This document shows, in pieces, positions 28,055 through 37,065 of a stretch of 64,000 nt of DNA. The position numbers were made by a program, and so were the translations under genes. Where the stretch lies: assembly GCA_965262505.1 (NCBI GenBank), contig CBDHFM010000030.1, positions 682,001 to 746,000 on the forward strand, given 5' to 3'. The notes under the pieces are model-generated. The model saw only the letters and a program-made list of their open reading frames with translations. It searched no databases and was not told the DNA's origin. Source of the stretch: JACPPO01 sp965262505. Its GTDB lineage: Bacteria > Acidobacteriota > Vicinamibacteria > Vicinamibacterales > UBA2999. The number at the start of each line of letters is the position of its first letter. Position 1 is the first letter of the stretch.

Positions 28055-29360
28055 GGGCTTGTCAGACAATTACTGACTTTTGTGTTCTCGGAGCAGCGGG
28101 ATGGATCGTGTAGTTCCAGTCGCCGTGAAAGCGATGCCGCTCGAGGCGTACCGTCGCCAGCTGCGCATCGGTGACGGTGATGCCACCCGGGTATGGGCCG
28201 CGGTCGAGTTCCGACCGAACGCGGAGTCCGGACCGACTGTGCGTCGAGCCAATGAGGCTCACGATCGTGGCCAAGTCGACGAGTGGGGTGCCGCGCCAAT
28301 TCATCGCGATGTGCGAGAACACCCGATGCTCGATCTTGTTCCACTTGCTCGTACCCGGCGGAAAGTGACAGACCGTGATCACCAAGCCCGTCCGATTGGC
28401 CAGACGCGGCAGTTCCCACTTCCACAACCGGAGGCGCGCCCCGTTGCTCCCGCCTGCATCCGCCGTGATCAACAGCGACTGGGCTTGTCGATACGCCGGG
28501 CGACCCATGTGCTGCCACCAACGCTGGATCGACCGTACCGCGAAGCTCGCGGTGTCGTGATCGATCCCGACACGCACCCAGCCTTCGTTGCGATGCAGAT
28601 CGTAGATGCCATACGGAATGGCCTTCCCGCCCGTGGTGGCGGTGGCCGGGATCACGAAGTCGTGGACCTGTACCCGCTGCGGCGTCTTCGCCGGGCGCCA
28701 GGTGCGGCCCGCGTTCTTGAACGCGCCGACCAGCTCCTTCTTCTTGGTGTCCACCGAAATCGTCGGCTGCTGTTGCCGTTGCGCGCGTCGCACGCGCCGG
28801 GCGATGTACCGAAACTGCGCGTCCCGATCGACATGCTGGCGGCCCTCACGAGTCTTGGCGTTGCCCTGCAGGCTGTAGCCCAGTCCGTGCAACAACTCGG
28901 CGACCACCGTGTGGCTGACGCGGTGGCCCAGACCGTCGAGCGCCACCGCCAACGTCCGTGCGCTCTGGCACGTCCACCGCAGCGGCGAGTCGGGATCGCC
29001 GGGGGCGGTCGGCTCAACCAACGCATCCAAATCGCGCAGCAGCGTCGCGTCGAGATCGATCGCGCGCTTGCGGCCGCCGCCCGCCCTTCGCGTCCGGCCG
29101 CCCGCGAGCGGCTCGTCCGCCGTCAATTCACGCAAACCGCGCTGGATGGTCGATGTCGCGATACCCGTGGCTCGGGCGACCAGCGCCGTGCCGCCATAAC
29201 CGATCGCCTCGGCCTCAGTCGCCGCCCACACCCGGCGCGATCGCTCCGTGAGCACGGGCGCCAGCGCTGCATGCTTTGCCCGCAGGGTGGCCACCTCCAC
29301 GGGCGCAGCGTACTACTCGCCGATCAACAGTACAAGCAGTTATTTCCTTACAGGCTCTTA
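28054..29360 (-). mobile_element. ISAzo13-family insertion sequence, copy 1
   Basis: About 1.3 kb, near identical to the element at 52198-53504. The ends AGGGCTTGTCAGACAATTACT (left) and AGAGCCTGTAAGGAAATAACT (right, inverted) match at 15 of 21 positions. It carries one transposase gene. Target duplication is not resolved. It lies directly at the stop codon of the universal stress protein gene. Confidence 0.93.
28062..29300 (-). CDS. ISAzo13-family transposase, copy 1
   Basis: 412 aa. N-terminal HTH (LVARATGIATSTIQRGLREL), then a DDE core: TISVDTKKKE, LLITADAGGSNGARLRLW and TSKWNKIEHRVFS. This matches the Rhodopirellula/ISAzo13 transposase family. It differs from copy 2 by two residues that I can see (Val versus Ile after KKKEL, and Val versus Ala after RTGL), so both are recent and probably active. 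Confidence 0.93.
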   Translation of the reverse strand: MEVATLRAKHAALAPVLTERSRRVWAATEAEAIGYGGTALVARATGIATSTIQRGLRELTADEPLAGGRTRRAGGGRKRAIDLDATLLRDLDALVEPTAPGDPDSPLRWTCQSARTLAVALDGLGHRVSHTVVAELLHGLGYSLQGNAKTREGRQHVDRDAQFRYIARRVRRAQRQQQPTISVDTKKKELVGAFKNAGRTWRPAKTPQRVQVHDFVIPATATTGGKAIPYGIYDLHRNEGWVRVGIDHDTASFAVRSIQRWWQHMGRPAYRQAQSLLITADAGGSNGARLRLWKWELPRLANRTGLVITVCHFPPGTSKWNKIEHRVFSHIAMNWRGTPLVDLATIVSLIGSTHSRSGLRVRSELDRGPYPGGITVTDAQLATVRLERHRFHGDWNYTIHPAAPRTQKSVIV

Positions 29361-29548
29361 CTGTCCGAGGCTGACCGTCGGAGGCTGCCAAAGGAGAAAC
29401 ACAACAGCGCTCCTGACGGCTCTCTCTGACAAACACTTCAGAAATTTTTCACATTTCGCCGCCAGGGATTTTGCGGTACCCTCGTCCAATCTCGACAGCG
29501 CCCGCGGTTGACATGAAGGGCGCACTTTCACGTAAGGAGACAACCGTG

Positions 29549-30103
29549 ATGCGACCGTTTACGTGGCTTCTTATCCTGAGTGGCTCCCTGTTGGTCGTGG
29601 CCTCTTGTTCAGCACCGGAGCCCCCCCCAGCGTCGTCGTTCAGACCGACGGCCAGTATCCGGGACGTCATGCACGCCATGGTGGAGCCGTCGGCATATGT
29701 CATCTGGAATGCAACCGCCGAGATCATCAGTGTGTCCGGCACCGAGTTGAGGGCGCCGGAAACGGACGATGAGTGGGACGAGGTCCGGCACGGCGCGATT
29801 GCGTTGAGGGAGTCGACGAATCTCATACTGATCGAAGGCCGCCCGGTGGCATACCCGGGCGAAACATCGGCCGACCCGGCCACGGAGCTGGAGCCGGAAC
29901 AGATTCAGGCTCTGATCGAGGAGGACTTCGGGGCCTGGACCGAGCAGGTGCACGCGCTCTATGACGCGGTTGGACTCGCCTTCGCGGCGATCGACGCGAA
30001 GGACGGCACCGCATTGATGGAATCGGGCTCCGAGATCGATATCGCGTGCGAGAACTGTCACCTGACGTACTGGTACCCGGAAGAGCAGACCGTAGAACCG
30101 TAG
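29549..30103 (+). CDS. c-type haem lipoprotein (cytochrome c class II-like)
   Basis: About 184 aa from ATG at 29549, chosen because TAAGGAGAC precedes it and the signal peptide starts there. LLVVASC is a lipobox, so the protein should be lipid-anchored. A single haem motif, CENCH, sits near the C-terminus in IACENCHLTYWYPEEQ, the place expected in cytochrome c'/c556-like four-helix bundles. The next gene, 27 bases on, is a copper-site-like lipoprotein; together they suggest a periplasmic electron-transfer pair. Confidence 0.78.
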   Translation: MRPFTWLLILSGSLLVVASCSAPEPPPASSFRPTASIRDVMHAMVEPSAYVIWNATAEIISVSGTELRAPETDDEWDEVRHGAIALRESTNLILIEGRPVAYPGETSADPATELEPEQIQALIEEDFGAWTEQVHALYDAVGLAFAAIDAKDGTALMESGSEIDIACENCHLTYWYPEEQTVEP

Positions 30104-30130
30104 CCGCCGGTCATCATGCGGGAGGTCATG

Positions 30131-31039
30131 ATGAGGAAGTATCGGATGCTCGCATGCGCCGGCGCTTTACTTGCATTTGCCGTTACGGCTGCCGGTTGCG
30201 GTGGCGCGCCTGAGACCACCGAAGAGGCCGAACCAGCCGCCGCGCCGGCGTCCGAAGCGGAGGAGCAGGCCGCCCCGGCCACGCCCGAACAGAGCGGCGA
30301 GCCCGCCGCGAGGCCGCAGCTTGCGGCGACGGACGGCGGTACGATACAAGGCTGGATTCATCTGGCTGGTCGGCTACCAGGCAACCCGGTCATCCGGATG
30401 GGGGCGGATCCGCTGTGTTCCAGGATCAACAGGGGCACGCGGGTGGTCCAGGGAGCCGTCCTAACGACCGCCGACGGCGGTCTCGCCAATGTGTTCGTCC
30501 AGCTGGACGGATCCTTCCCGGATTCCCCTGTGCCGACCGCTCCGGTCACGATCGACCAACAAGGGTGCATCTACGGGCCTCGTGTGGTCGGCGTACGCGT
30601 CGGTCAGGCGCTGGCGGTGCGAAACAGCGACGCGCTCATGCACAACGTGCATGGGGTCTCCGCCACAGACAACGGCTTCAACGTGAGTGAGCCGAGGGCC
30701 GGGATGGTACGGACCTTCCCGATGATGCGTGAAGAAACGATGTTACGGCTGATGTGCGACGTCCACAGCTGGATGACCGCCTATATCGGCGTCGTCAGCC
30801 ATCCGTACTTCTCCGTCAGCAGCGCCGACGGCGCGTTCGAAATCGCCGGAGTGCCCGTGGGCACCTACACCATCCGGACCTGGCACGAGCGCTACGGCGA
30901 GCTGACGCAGACCGTGCGCGTGCAGGTTGGTGCCACGACGATGGTTGACATCGAATACACCGGCACTGAAGAATCGCCAACGACGAGCGTCCTCGATTTG
31001 CAGGTGCCTGTGATGGCCATGCACGCCGCCGCTCGGTAG
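30131..31039 (+). CDS. lipoprotein with cupredoxin-like copper site and carboxypeptidase-regulatory-like domain
   Basis: About 302 aa from ATG at 30131, five bases after GGAGG (ATG at 30116 and 30128 are in frame). A lipobox (VTAAGC) is followed by an Ala/Glu/Pro-rich linker. The mature core shows MHNVHG and LMCDVHSWM with Cys, His and Met spaced like blue-copper ligands, then a beta-rich GAFEIAGVPVGTYTIRTWHE segment like carboxypeptidase regulatory domains. Copper binding is inferred. Likely cotranscribed with the haem lipoprotein upstream. Confidence 0.7.
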   Translation: MRKYRMLACAGALLAFAVTAAGCGGAPETTEEAEPAAAPASEAEEQAAPATPEQSGEPAARPQLAATDGGTIQGWIHLAGRLPGNPVIRMGADPLCSRINRGTRVVQGAVLTTADGGLANVFVQLDGSFPDSPVPTAPVTIDQQGCIYGPRVVGVRVGQALAVRNSDALMHNVHGVSATDNGFNVSEPRAGMVRTFPMMREETMLRLMCDVHSWMTAYIGVVSHPYFSVSSADGAFEIAGVPVGTYTIRTWHERYGELTQTVRVQVGATTMVDIEYTGTEESPTTSVLDLQVPVMAMHAAAR

Positions 31040-31143
31040 CAGCGCGGGGTCGGTGCGACCCGTATTTCGATACGCGTTCTCAGAATCAATCTCGAAATCG
31101 AAACGGCCAGGAACGGCGCTCCTTGCGACAGGCCGACGGCCGG

Positions 31144-32988
31144 CTACTGCCGGCTGAAGTGGTCGAGCACGGCCGACGCTGTCTTCGCGTCGACGACCGC
31201 ACCGAGTTCCTCGCGCGTCGCTCGCCGGACGCCCGCGAGGCTCCCGAACGCCGTCAGCAGCGCGCGACGCCGCCGCGGCCCGATACCGGACACGTCATCG
31301 AGATCTGACCGAAGATCGCGCATCGACCGCGCCCGGCGATGAAACGTCACCGCGAACCGGTGCGCTTCGTCGCGAATACGCTGCAGGAGCAGTAGCGCCG
31401 GATCGTTCTCCGGCAGCGCGATCGGCTCTTGCCGGTCGCGTGTGTACAACAGCTCTTCCCGCTTCGCGATACCGACGGCCACGAGGTTGCCGAGACCGGT
31501 CGACTCCAGCGCGTCGTAGGCCGCTGTGAGTTGACCTCTGCCGCCATCAACCAGGATCAGGTCCGGGAACGGTCCGCCGTCCTCGATCACCTTCCGGTAG
31601 CGCCGCTGCACGACCTCCCGCATGGCGGCGAAATCGTCTGGCTGGGCTCTTGGCTTCGAGGCGCCGGTCGCCGAGCCGGAGGCCGAGAGCCCTTTGAGCC
31701 GGTATTTCCGATACTCTCGCCTTTTCATCCGACCGTCTTCGCAGACGACCATCGACGCGACCGTCTCGCTCCCCTGGAGGGTGGAGATATCGACACACTC
31801 GATACGGCGCGGGACGACCGGCAGGCCGATGGACGCGCGGAGGGTCTCGAGCGCGTCGAAATTCGCGGCCGTGATCTCATTGAACCGCGTCCGGTACGAC
31901 AGCTCCGCGTTGCGCGTGGCCAGATCCACGAGCGCGCGCTTGTCGCCCCGGCGCGGGACGGCGATCCGCACCCGACGCTCCGCGCGCTCCGAGAGCCAGG
32001 CTTCGATCGCCTCCGTGTCCTCGATCTCAAGGGACAGATTGATCTCCGAGGGCGGCACCCGTGTCTCGTAGAACTGCTGCAGCGCCGCCTGCAGGACGTC
32101 GGCGTCCTCTTGCGCCAGGCCGCCAGGCTCCGTCGTCAACTCGACGCGTTCGACGACGCGGCCGCCGCGCATGGCGAACACCTGGATCGCGCTGCCGCTC
32201 GGCCCGACCTTGAGGCCAAAGACGTCACGGTTCTCGAGCCCGGGCGTCGCCACTTTTTGCCGCCGGTCCCGCAACGCCTGTACCGTGCGCAGCGCGTCGC
32301 GCATCTGCGCCGCTTCCTCGTACCGCTCCGAGTCAGCCGCACCCGTCATGCGGTCGCGCAAGGTCACCAGCAACTCGTCGTCGCGGCCTTCGAGTAGGAG
32401 CTTCGTGTCGGCCACGGCCACGCCGTAGCGCTCCTCGCTGCAGATCTCGGCGACGCACGGCGCGATGCAGCGCTTGATGTCGTACTCGAGACACGGTCTT
32501 CCCCGCTCGCCGGTAATCACCTCGTTGCACGACCTGATCCCGAACAACCGGTGCGCCAGTCCCATCGTCCGGCGCGCCAGCTTTGCCGGCAGGAAGGGCC
32601 CCGCGTAGAAGTCACCTCCCTGCTCGACGCGCCGCGCCACGAGCACGCGGGGGAACGCTTCGCTCGTCGTGAGCTGGAGGTACGGATAGTTCTTGTCGTC
32701 CCGGAGCAGGATGTTGTACTTGGGCGTTCGCTGCTTGATCAGGTTGTTTTCGAGCGCGAGCGCTTCCATCACCGAATCGGTGACGATGACCTCGACCGAG
32801 GCAATCTCCTCGAGGAGCGCGTCGTGACGCGGACTGAGGCCGGCGGCGCCAAGGTAGCTGCGCACACGATCTCTCAACGCGCGGGCCTTGCCGACGTAGA
32901 TCGTGTCGCCGGCTTGGTTGCGCCACAGATAGACGCCGGGCTGCTCCGGCAACCGCGCGATCTGCGCCTTGAGGTCCTGAATGGCCAT
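31144..32988 (-). CDS. uvrC: excinuclease ABC subunit C
   Basis: 614 aa, full length. An N-terminal GIY-YIG nuclease (GVYLWRNQAGDTIYVGKARA), a UVR motif (DRMTGAADSERYEEAAQMRD), the UvrC RNase H-like nuclease (ECVDISTLQGSETVASMVV, LILVDGGRGQLTAAY) and a helix-hairpin-helix tail (LDDVSGIGPRRRRALLTAFG). With UvrA and UvrB it makes both incisions in nucleotide excision repair. Confidence 0.97.
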   Translation of the reverse strand: MAIQDLKAQIARLPEQPGVYLWRNQAGDTIYVGKARALRDRVRSYLGAAGLSPRHDALLEEIASVEVIVTDSVMEALALENNLIKQRTPKYNILLRDDKNYPYLQLTTSEAFPRVLVARRVEQGGDFYAGPFLPAKLARRTMGLAHRLFGIRSCNEVITGERGRPCLEYDIKRCIAPCVAEICSEERYGVAVADTKLLLEGRDDELLVTLRDRMTGAADSERYEEAAQMRDALRTVQALRDRRQKVATPGLENRDVFGLKVGPSGSAIQVFAMRGGRVVERVELTTEPGGLAQEDADVLQAALQQFYETRVPPSEINLSLEIEDTEAIEAWLSERAERRVRIAVPRRGDKRALVDLATRNAELSYRTRFNEITAANFDALETLRASIGLPVVPRRIECVDISTLQGSETVASMVVCEDGRMKRREYRKYRLKGLSASGSATGASKPRAQPDDFAAMREVVQRRYRKVIEDGGPFPDLILVDGGRGQLTAAYDALESTGLGNLVAVGIAKREELLYTRDRQEPIALPENDPALLLLQRIRDEAHRFAVTFHRRARSMRDLRSDLDDVSGIGPRRRRALLTAFGSLAGVRRATREELGAVVDAKTASAVLDHFSRQ

Positions 32989-33042
32989 GCGCTACTATGT
33001 CGAGTCTAATCCTGGCAGAAGATTCCCTAATTATATGAAGAG

Positions 33043-33813
33043 ATGACGTTTACCGGACTGGTGGGGACGGTATGCATGTTCCCGCTGCGGGCCATCATCG
33101 CCCTCAGCGTCGCACTGCGGATTCATCCCAACACGCTGACGCTCATTGGGGTGCTGATCAACGTCGCCGCCGCCTGCGCGCTCGGCCTCGACAGGTTCGT
33201 CCTCGCCGGCGTCATCATGATCGTCGCCAACATCTTCGACTTCATCGACGGCAAGGTCGCCGTTCTCACGAACACGGGATCCCGATTCGGCGCCTTCTGG
33301 GACTCGACGCTCGACCGCTTCTCCGACATCGCGCTGCTGCTTGGACTGATTTATCTCTACGCGGACCTCCGGCGGACCGACTACGTGATGGTAGCGTCGC
33401 TGGCCATGATGTTCTCGATCATGACCAGTTACACGCGTGCCAGGGCCGAGTCGCTGATCGACAAGTGCAAAGTCGGCTTCATGGAGCGCCCCGAGCGGAT
33501 CGTCCTGCTGATGATTGGCGCCTTTACGGACCGCATGGCGGCGGTCCTGTGGGTGATTCTGATCCTGTCCATCGTCACGGTCGTCAACCGCATCCACTAT
33601 ACGTACCTGGCGCTCAACAACCGCCCTCTTCCGACAGGCTCGAATATCGTCACAAGAGTGTTCTGGCGGGCGTTCTTCTGGCAGGACGAACGGACCACCC
33701 TGCCCTACGACCTGTGGGTCATCGCGATTCTGGCGTTCGTCTGGCTCACACCACCAGACTGGCTTCGTGACCCGACGGCGTTCGGGATCGGCCTCTGGGA
33801 GTTTCTCCCGTAA
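33043..33813 (+). CDS. CDP-alcohol phosphatidyltransferase family protein
   Basis: 256 aa, integral membrane. IVANIFDFIDGKVAVLTNTG with SRFGAFWDSTLDRFSDIALL is the family motif DGxxAR(x)nGxxxGxxxDxxxD, here with Lys-Val in place of Ala-Arg. It transfers a phosphoalcohol from a CDP-linked lipid in the membrane; which alcohol (glycerol phosphate, inositol phosphate or other) cannot be told. Divergent from uvrC. Confidence 0.85.
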   Translation: MTFTGLVGTVCMFPLRAIIALSVALRIHPNTLTLIGVLINVAAACALGLDRFVLAGVIMIVANIFDFIDGKVAVLTNTGSRFGAFWDSTLDRFSDIALLLGLIYLYADLRRTDYVMVASLAMMFSIMTSYTRARAESLIDKCKVGFMERPERIVLLMIGAFTDRMAAVLWVILILSIVTVVNRIHYTYLALNNRPLPTGSNIVTRVFWRAFFWQDERTTLPYDLWVIAILAFVWLTPPDWLRDPTAFGIGLWEFLP

Positions 33814-33845
33814 CGTGGGGATCCACCGGCCTCCGCTCGAGCACG

Positions 33846-34634
33846 ATGGCCAGTAGCGACCCGACAGCGTATCGGCGTGCGCTCGAGGCACTTCGCTCGT
33901 TTGGCCCGGCGCTCTCGGTAAAGCTCTACCGCCTGAAGCTCGATCCGGCTTCGACGCTGCCTCTCATTCCATGTCTCGATCACGAGGCCATGCTGCACCA
34001 GACCGTCGCACCGCACGCGGCGGTGTACGTGCAGGAGGCGGCATCAGGCGATCTTCACGAAGTCGTGTTCATTCCGGACGATCTGCGAATTGAGATCGAC
34101 ACCGTATCGACATGGGGCGAGGCCTCGGAGCAGTCGCGCGGCCGACTGACCGCGTTTCTGGCCGCCGACCTCCCCGCCTATCGCGTCGACGTCCAGCGTG
34201 CGTCGCGCTGGCGCGGCGATCGCCGCGTCGCGGAGGCGTGCCGCGCGCATGTGTCGCTGCGTGAGGTCCTGCTCGGCACGGACATGGATGCGATCGAGGC
34301 CGACATCGGGCGGCTACGGACAATCGGCGAACTCATGGAGAAGCAGTCGCGCGTTGCCTCGTGGGCCGTGCGAACGGTGACGGCGCCGATTCTGGCGGCC
34401 GCCGGTGTGGTGACCTATCAGGTGTTGGGGTTGTTCACGGCACAACTGGGCGAGGGCGGCGTGAGCATCCTTCGGTACGCGGTCCTGAGCGCGCTCGGCG
34501 CCGCCTTTCTCTATTACGGCCTCAAGGCGGTCCAGCTCACCGGGATGTCCACCCGCGTCTGGAAGCGGGCGACCGAATACAGCTTGATCCTCGCGGAGCG
34601 CCGGAGGCTCCGGAGCGCAGCGGCCAGAACGTAG
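33846..34634 (+). CDS. hypothetical protein with two C-terminal membrane helices
   Basis: 262 aa. Residues 1-170 look soluble, with no motif I know; two hydrophobic stretches follow near 182-200 (ILAAAGVVTYQVLGLF) and 212-232 (YAVLSALGAAFLYYGLKAV), then a basic tail. It starts 32 bases after the CDP-alcohol phosphotransferase and may be in its operon. Confidence 0.6.
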   Translation: MASSDPTAYRRALEALRSFGPALSVKLYRLKLDPASTLPLIPCLDHEAMLHQTVAPHAAVYVQEAASGDLHEVVFIPDDLRIEIDTVSTWGEASEQSRGRLTAFLAADLPAYRVDVQRASRWRGDRRVAEACRAHVSLREVLLGTDMDAIEADIGRLRTIGELMEKQSRVASWAVRTVTAPILAAAGVVTYQVLGLFTAQLGEGGVSILRYAVLSALGAAFLYYGLKAVQLTGMSTRVWKRATEYSLILAERRRLRSAAART

Positions 34635-34637
34635 CGA

Positions 34638-35513
34638 TCAGCCCGCGGCTGCCTTCCTGACAGCGCGTGGCTTTTGACTTTTCGTCTTTGACCGCGTCGA
34701 CGCAGCCAGCGTCACCTTTGCCGGCTTCTTCTTCGTCGTGCTGACCGAGTCGAGACTGCGCCGCAGCGCCTCCATGAGATCGACGACCTTCGGCGGGTCC
34801 TGCATCTCGGGCACCACGATCTCCTCGCCGGCGATTTTCGCGTCGATGATCCGCCGCAGTCCATCCCTGTACTCGTCCTTGTAGTCTTTGAGATTCAGCT
34901 CGGCATCGAAGGTGGCGACCACCTGCTTCGCGAGTTTCATCTCATCCGGTTTGACCGTCGACGGCAAGGACGACAGCTCCTCGATCTGATCGATGTCACG
35001 AATCTCGGCGTCGTGGTGCAGCGTGTACATGACGAGCCCCTGCTTCTGGGGTCGTACCGCCACGAGGTACTCGCGGCCGTAGAGCGCCACCTTGCCGATG
35101 CCGGCCTTTCCCGCCATGCCCTCGCGCATCACGGCGAACGCGTCGGCGGCCATCGGACCGTCCGGGGCCAGGTAGTACGCGCGGTCCACGTAGATCGGAT
35201 CGATGTCGCTGGCGTTGGCGAACTGCACGAGGTTGATCACCCGGGTCGACTCGACGCGGACCTTCTGAATGTCCTCCTCGCTGACGATGACATAGCGGCC
35301 CTTCTCGAACTCGTAGCCTTTGGCCAACTCGCCGCTCGTGACCTCCCGCTCACAGTGGGCGCACCGCCGCTTCTGCTGGATGCGGGTCTGACACTCGGCG
35401 TGCAGCTGGTTGAAAGACAGGGTGGCGGCCGACTCGGTGGCGGGAAACACCTTGACCGGGATATTGACGAGGCTGACCTTCAGAAACCCCTTCCAGGTTG
35501 GGCGCGGCGGCAT
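34638..35513 (-). CDS. ku: Ku protein of non-homologous end joining
   Basis: 291 aa, typical of bacterial Ku. WKGFLKVSLVNIPVKVFPAT opens the beta-barrel core, CAHCEREVTSGELAKGYEFE is the small Cys pair region and VVPEMQDPPKVVDLMEALRR the C-terminal signature, with a Lys-rich tail. A homodimer ring holds broken DNA ends for ligase D, which is not in this window. Confidence 0.95.
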   Translation of the reverse strand: MPPRPTWKGFLKVSLVNIPVKVFPATESAATLSFNQLHAECQTRIQQKRRCAHCEREVTSGELAKGYEFEKGRYVIVSEEDIQKVRVESTRVINLVQFANASDIDPIYVDRAYYLAPDGPMAADAFAVMREGMAGKAGIGKVALYGREYLVAVRPQKQGLVMYTLHHDAEIRDIDQIEELSSLPSTVKPDEMKLAKQVVATFDAELNLKDYKDEYRDGLRRIIDAKIAGEEIVVPEMQDPPKVVDLMEALRRSLDSVSTTKKKPAKVTLAASTRSKTKSQKPRAVRKAAAG

Positions 35514-35622
35514 GCACCCATTATCGGCGATGCGCCGATGTTCAGGAGTTCACTACCGTAACCTATTGCACCCATGGCACTTCCTGAACGTCTGGAACGC
35601 TCCGCACCTTGATGCAACGGGT

Positions 35623-36186
35623 CTATACGGTTTCCCGTTCGTCGCGGCTTCCGAGATCCAGGCCGGATCCCCCGATGTGGATGTCCTGCGCCTTGACCTT
35701 GTCTTGGAGCAGGCGGCGGGCCTCGCCGTAGAGATGCCCGGGGACCTCGAGGCGCTTGGCGACGGGCCGGACGCGCGAAATCAGGACGAGCGTCACTACC
35801 GGTCCGTCCCTCCAGGAGACGGCGGCGATCCGTCCCCACGGCATGAACCCGCCGTCCGACCAGACACCGTCACGATAAAAACCACGGGCGATTCTGGTGC
35901 TCAGCGGGAAGGCATAACCGTAGTAGACGAACATCATCGCCTCGCCGAAGAGCTGCGTGGGAGGGCGTCCTTGGATGAACAACCTGAACGCGACGAGCAG
36001 CCCGAGGACGACGCCGAGCGCGAGTGCGAATCCATAGTAGCGAGGCTTCGGGTTCTGCCAGACGAGGAGCGCCGAGGCCCTGCGGAGGCGGAACCGCAGC
36101 AGGTCCGCGATGACCTTGATATTGGCCGCAAGAAAACCGATCCCGAAAAGGAAGAGCAGCTGCGAGAGCAAGGACTCCGGCCTCAT
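35623..36186 (-). CDS. small integral membrane protein, unknown
   Basis: 187 aa from ATG at 36186. Hydrophobic spans near 8-28, 50-70 and 85-100; the C-terminal half (GRIAAVSWRDGPVVTLVLIS) resembles a PH-like or DUF-type cytoplasmic domain of small bacterial membrane proteins. The frame stays open upstream through a palindromic repeat, but those codons are part of the repeat. The start lies within about ten bases of a TATACT box, so the mRNA could be nearly leaderless. Confidence 0.6.
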   Translation of the reverse strand: MRPESLLSQLLFLFGIGFLAANIKVIADLLRFRLRRASALLVWQNPKPRYYGFALALGVVLGLLVAFRLFIQGRPPTQLFGEAMMFVYYGYAFPLSTRIARGFYRDGVWSDGGFMPWGRIAAVSWRDGPVVTLVLISRVRPVAKRLEVPGHLYGEARRLLQDKVKAQDIHIGGSGLDLGSRDERETV

Positions 36187-36259
36187 GGGACCAAAGTATA
36201 GTGAAATCTCAAATCCGCGCCGGACGGTCGATTCGTGACCCGTTAAGTCCAGACTCTTG

Positions 36260-36406
36260 ACCGGTTTCGTAACCTCGCTCCGGGTGGCCGCGGACGGGGC
36301 CGCCCCGTCCGCGCCGCAGGCGCCCCGCCCGTGACAGGTGCTTTTGGCGCCGAGCACGAACGGGGCTGTCCGCGGTCAGGACCCGCCTGGAGGTTATGAA
36401 ACCGGT
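36260..36406 (+). repeat. palindromic TIR element, copy B
   Basis: 147 bases with the clearest ends: ACCGGTTTCGTAACCTC at 36260-36276 and its complement at 36390-36406 with one mismatch. The inner hairpin is as in copy A. It lies between the divergent-facing ends of a membrane-protein gene and efp. The right flank continues into CTGGGCTTTGGGCT. Confidence 0.88.
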
Positions 36407-36429
36407 TCTGGGCTTTGGGCTGGACTTCG

Positions 36430-36993
36430 CTAGGCGCGTGAGAGGTACTCGCCGGTGTCCGTGTTAATTCGCACCATGTCGCCGGGGTTCACGAACGGCG
36501 GTACCTGGACGACGATCCCCGTTTCCAGCGTGGCGGGCTTGACCTGCGCACTGGCCGTGGCGCCCTTGATGCCGGGCGCGGTGTCGAGGACCTTCAGGTC
36601 GACGGCCGGCGGCAGCTCGATGCCCACCGCTTCGCTGCCGTAGAACTCGACCTGGATCGTCATCTCCGGTTTGATGTAACTGACCGAATCGCCCAGCATC
36701 TCGCTCGAGATGTGGACCTGCTCGTAGGAGGTGGTGTCCATGAAGCAATAGGCATCGCCGTCCTTGTACAGGTACTGCATCTCATGCTCCTCGAGCGTGG
36801 CCCGGTCGAGTGTGTCCTCCGAGCGCAGCTTCTGGTCCGACACGCCGCCGTTGCGGATGTTGCGCAACTTCACGCGCACGAAGCCGCGAAGGTTGCCGGG
36901 TGTGACGTGCTGCAACTCGAGCACCCGCAACAGATCCTGGCCCACCTTGATGAGCATGCCTTTCCTGAGCCGCGTTGCTTGTATCGAAGCCAT
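36430..36993 (-). CDS. efp: elongation factor P
   Basis: 187 aa from ATG at 36993 (ATG at 37011 adds MDHHHN). Three EF-P domains are complete: ATRLRKGMLIKVGQDLL..., then a central OB fold, then PGIKGATASAQVKPATLETG and INTDTGEYLSRA. EF-P eases peptide bonds at polyproline. The loop that carries the modified Lys34 in E. coli (KPGKGQA) reads TPGNLRG here, with Asn at that place and Arg two residues on. So lysylation at 34 is impossible; whether Arg is modified is unknown. Confidence 0.95.
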   Translation of the reverse strand: MASIQATRLRKGMLIKVGQDLLRVLELQHVTPGNLRGFVRVKLRNIRNGGVSDQKLRSEDTLDRATLEEHEMQYLYKDGDAYCFMDTTSYEQVHISSEMLGDSVSYIKPEMTIQVEFYGSEAVGIELPPAVDLKVLDTAPGIKGATASAQVKPATLETGIVVQVPPFVNPGDMVRINTDTGEYLSRA

Positions 36994-37065
36994 ATTGTGG
37001 TGGTGATCCATGCGATGCTAGCACAGCGTACGGTGTGCTAGCATCGATCCATTCGAGCCAGTACC

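Noticed and set aside
28050..29362. Target site duplication for ISAzo13 (TA or TTA)
   Set aside because: TA works for copy 1 and TTA or TA for copy 2 only with different borders, so no single rule fits both.
28080..29429. Long plus-strand frames opposite both ISAzo13 transposases
   Set aside because: They occur in both IS copies only because the copies are near identical; no protein features.
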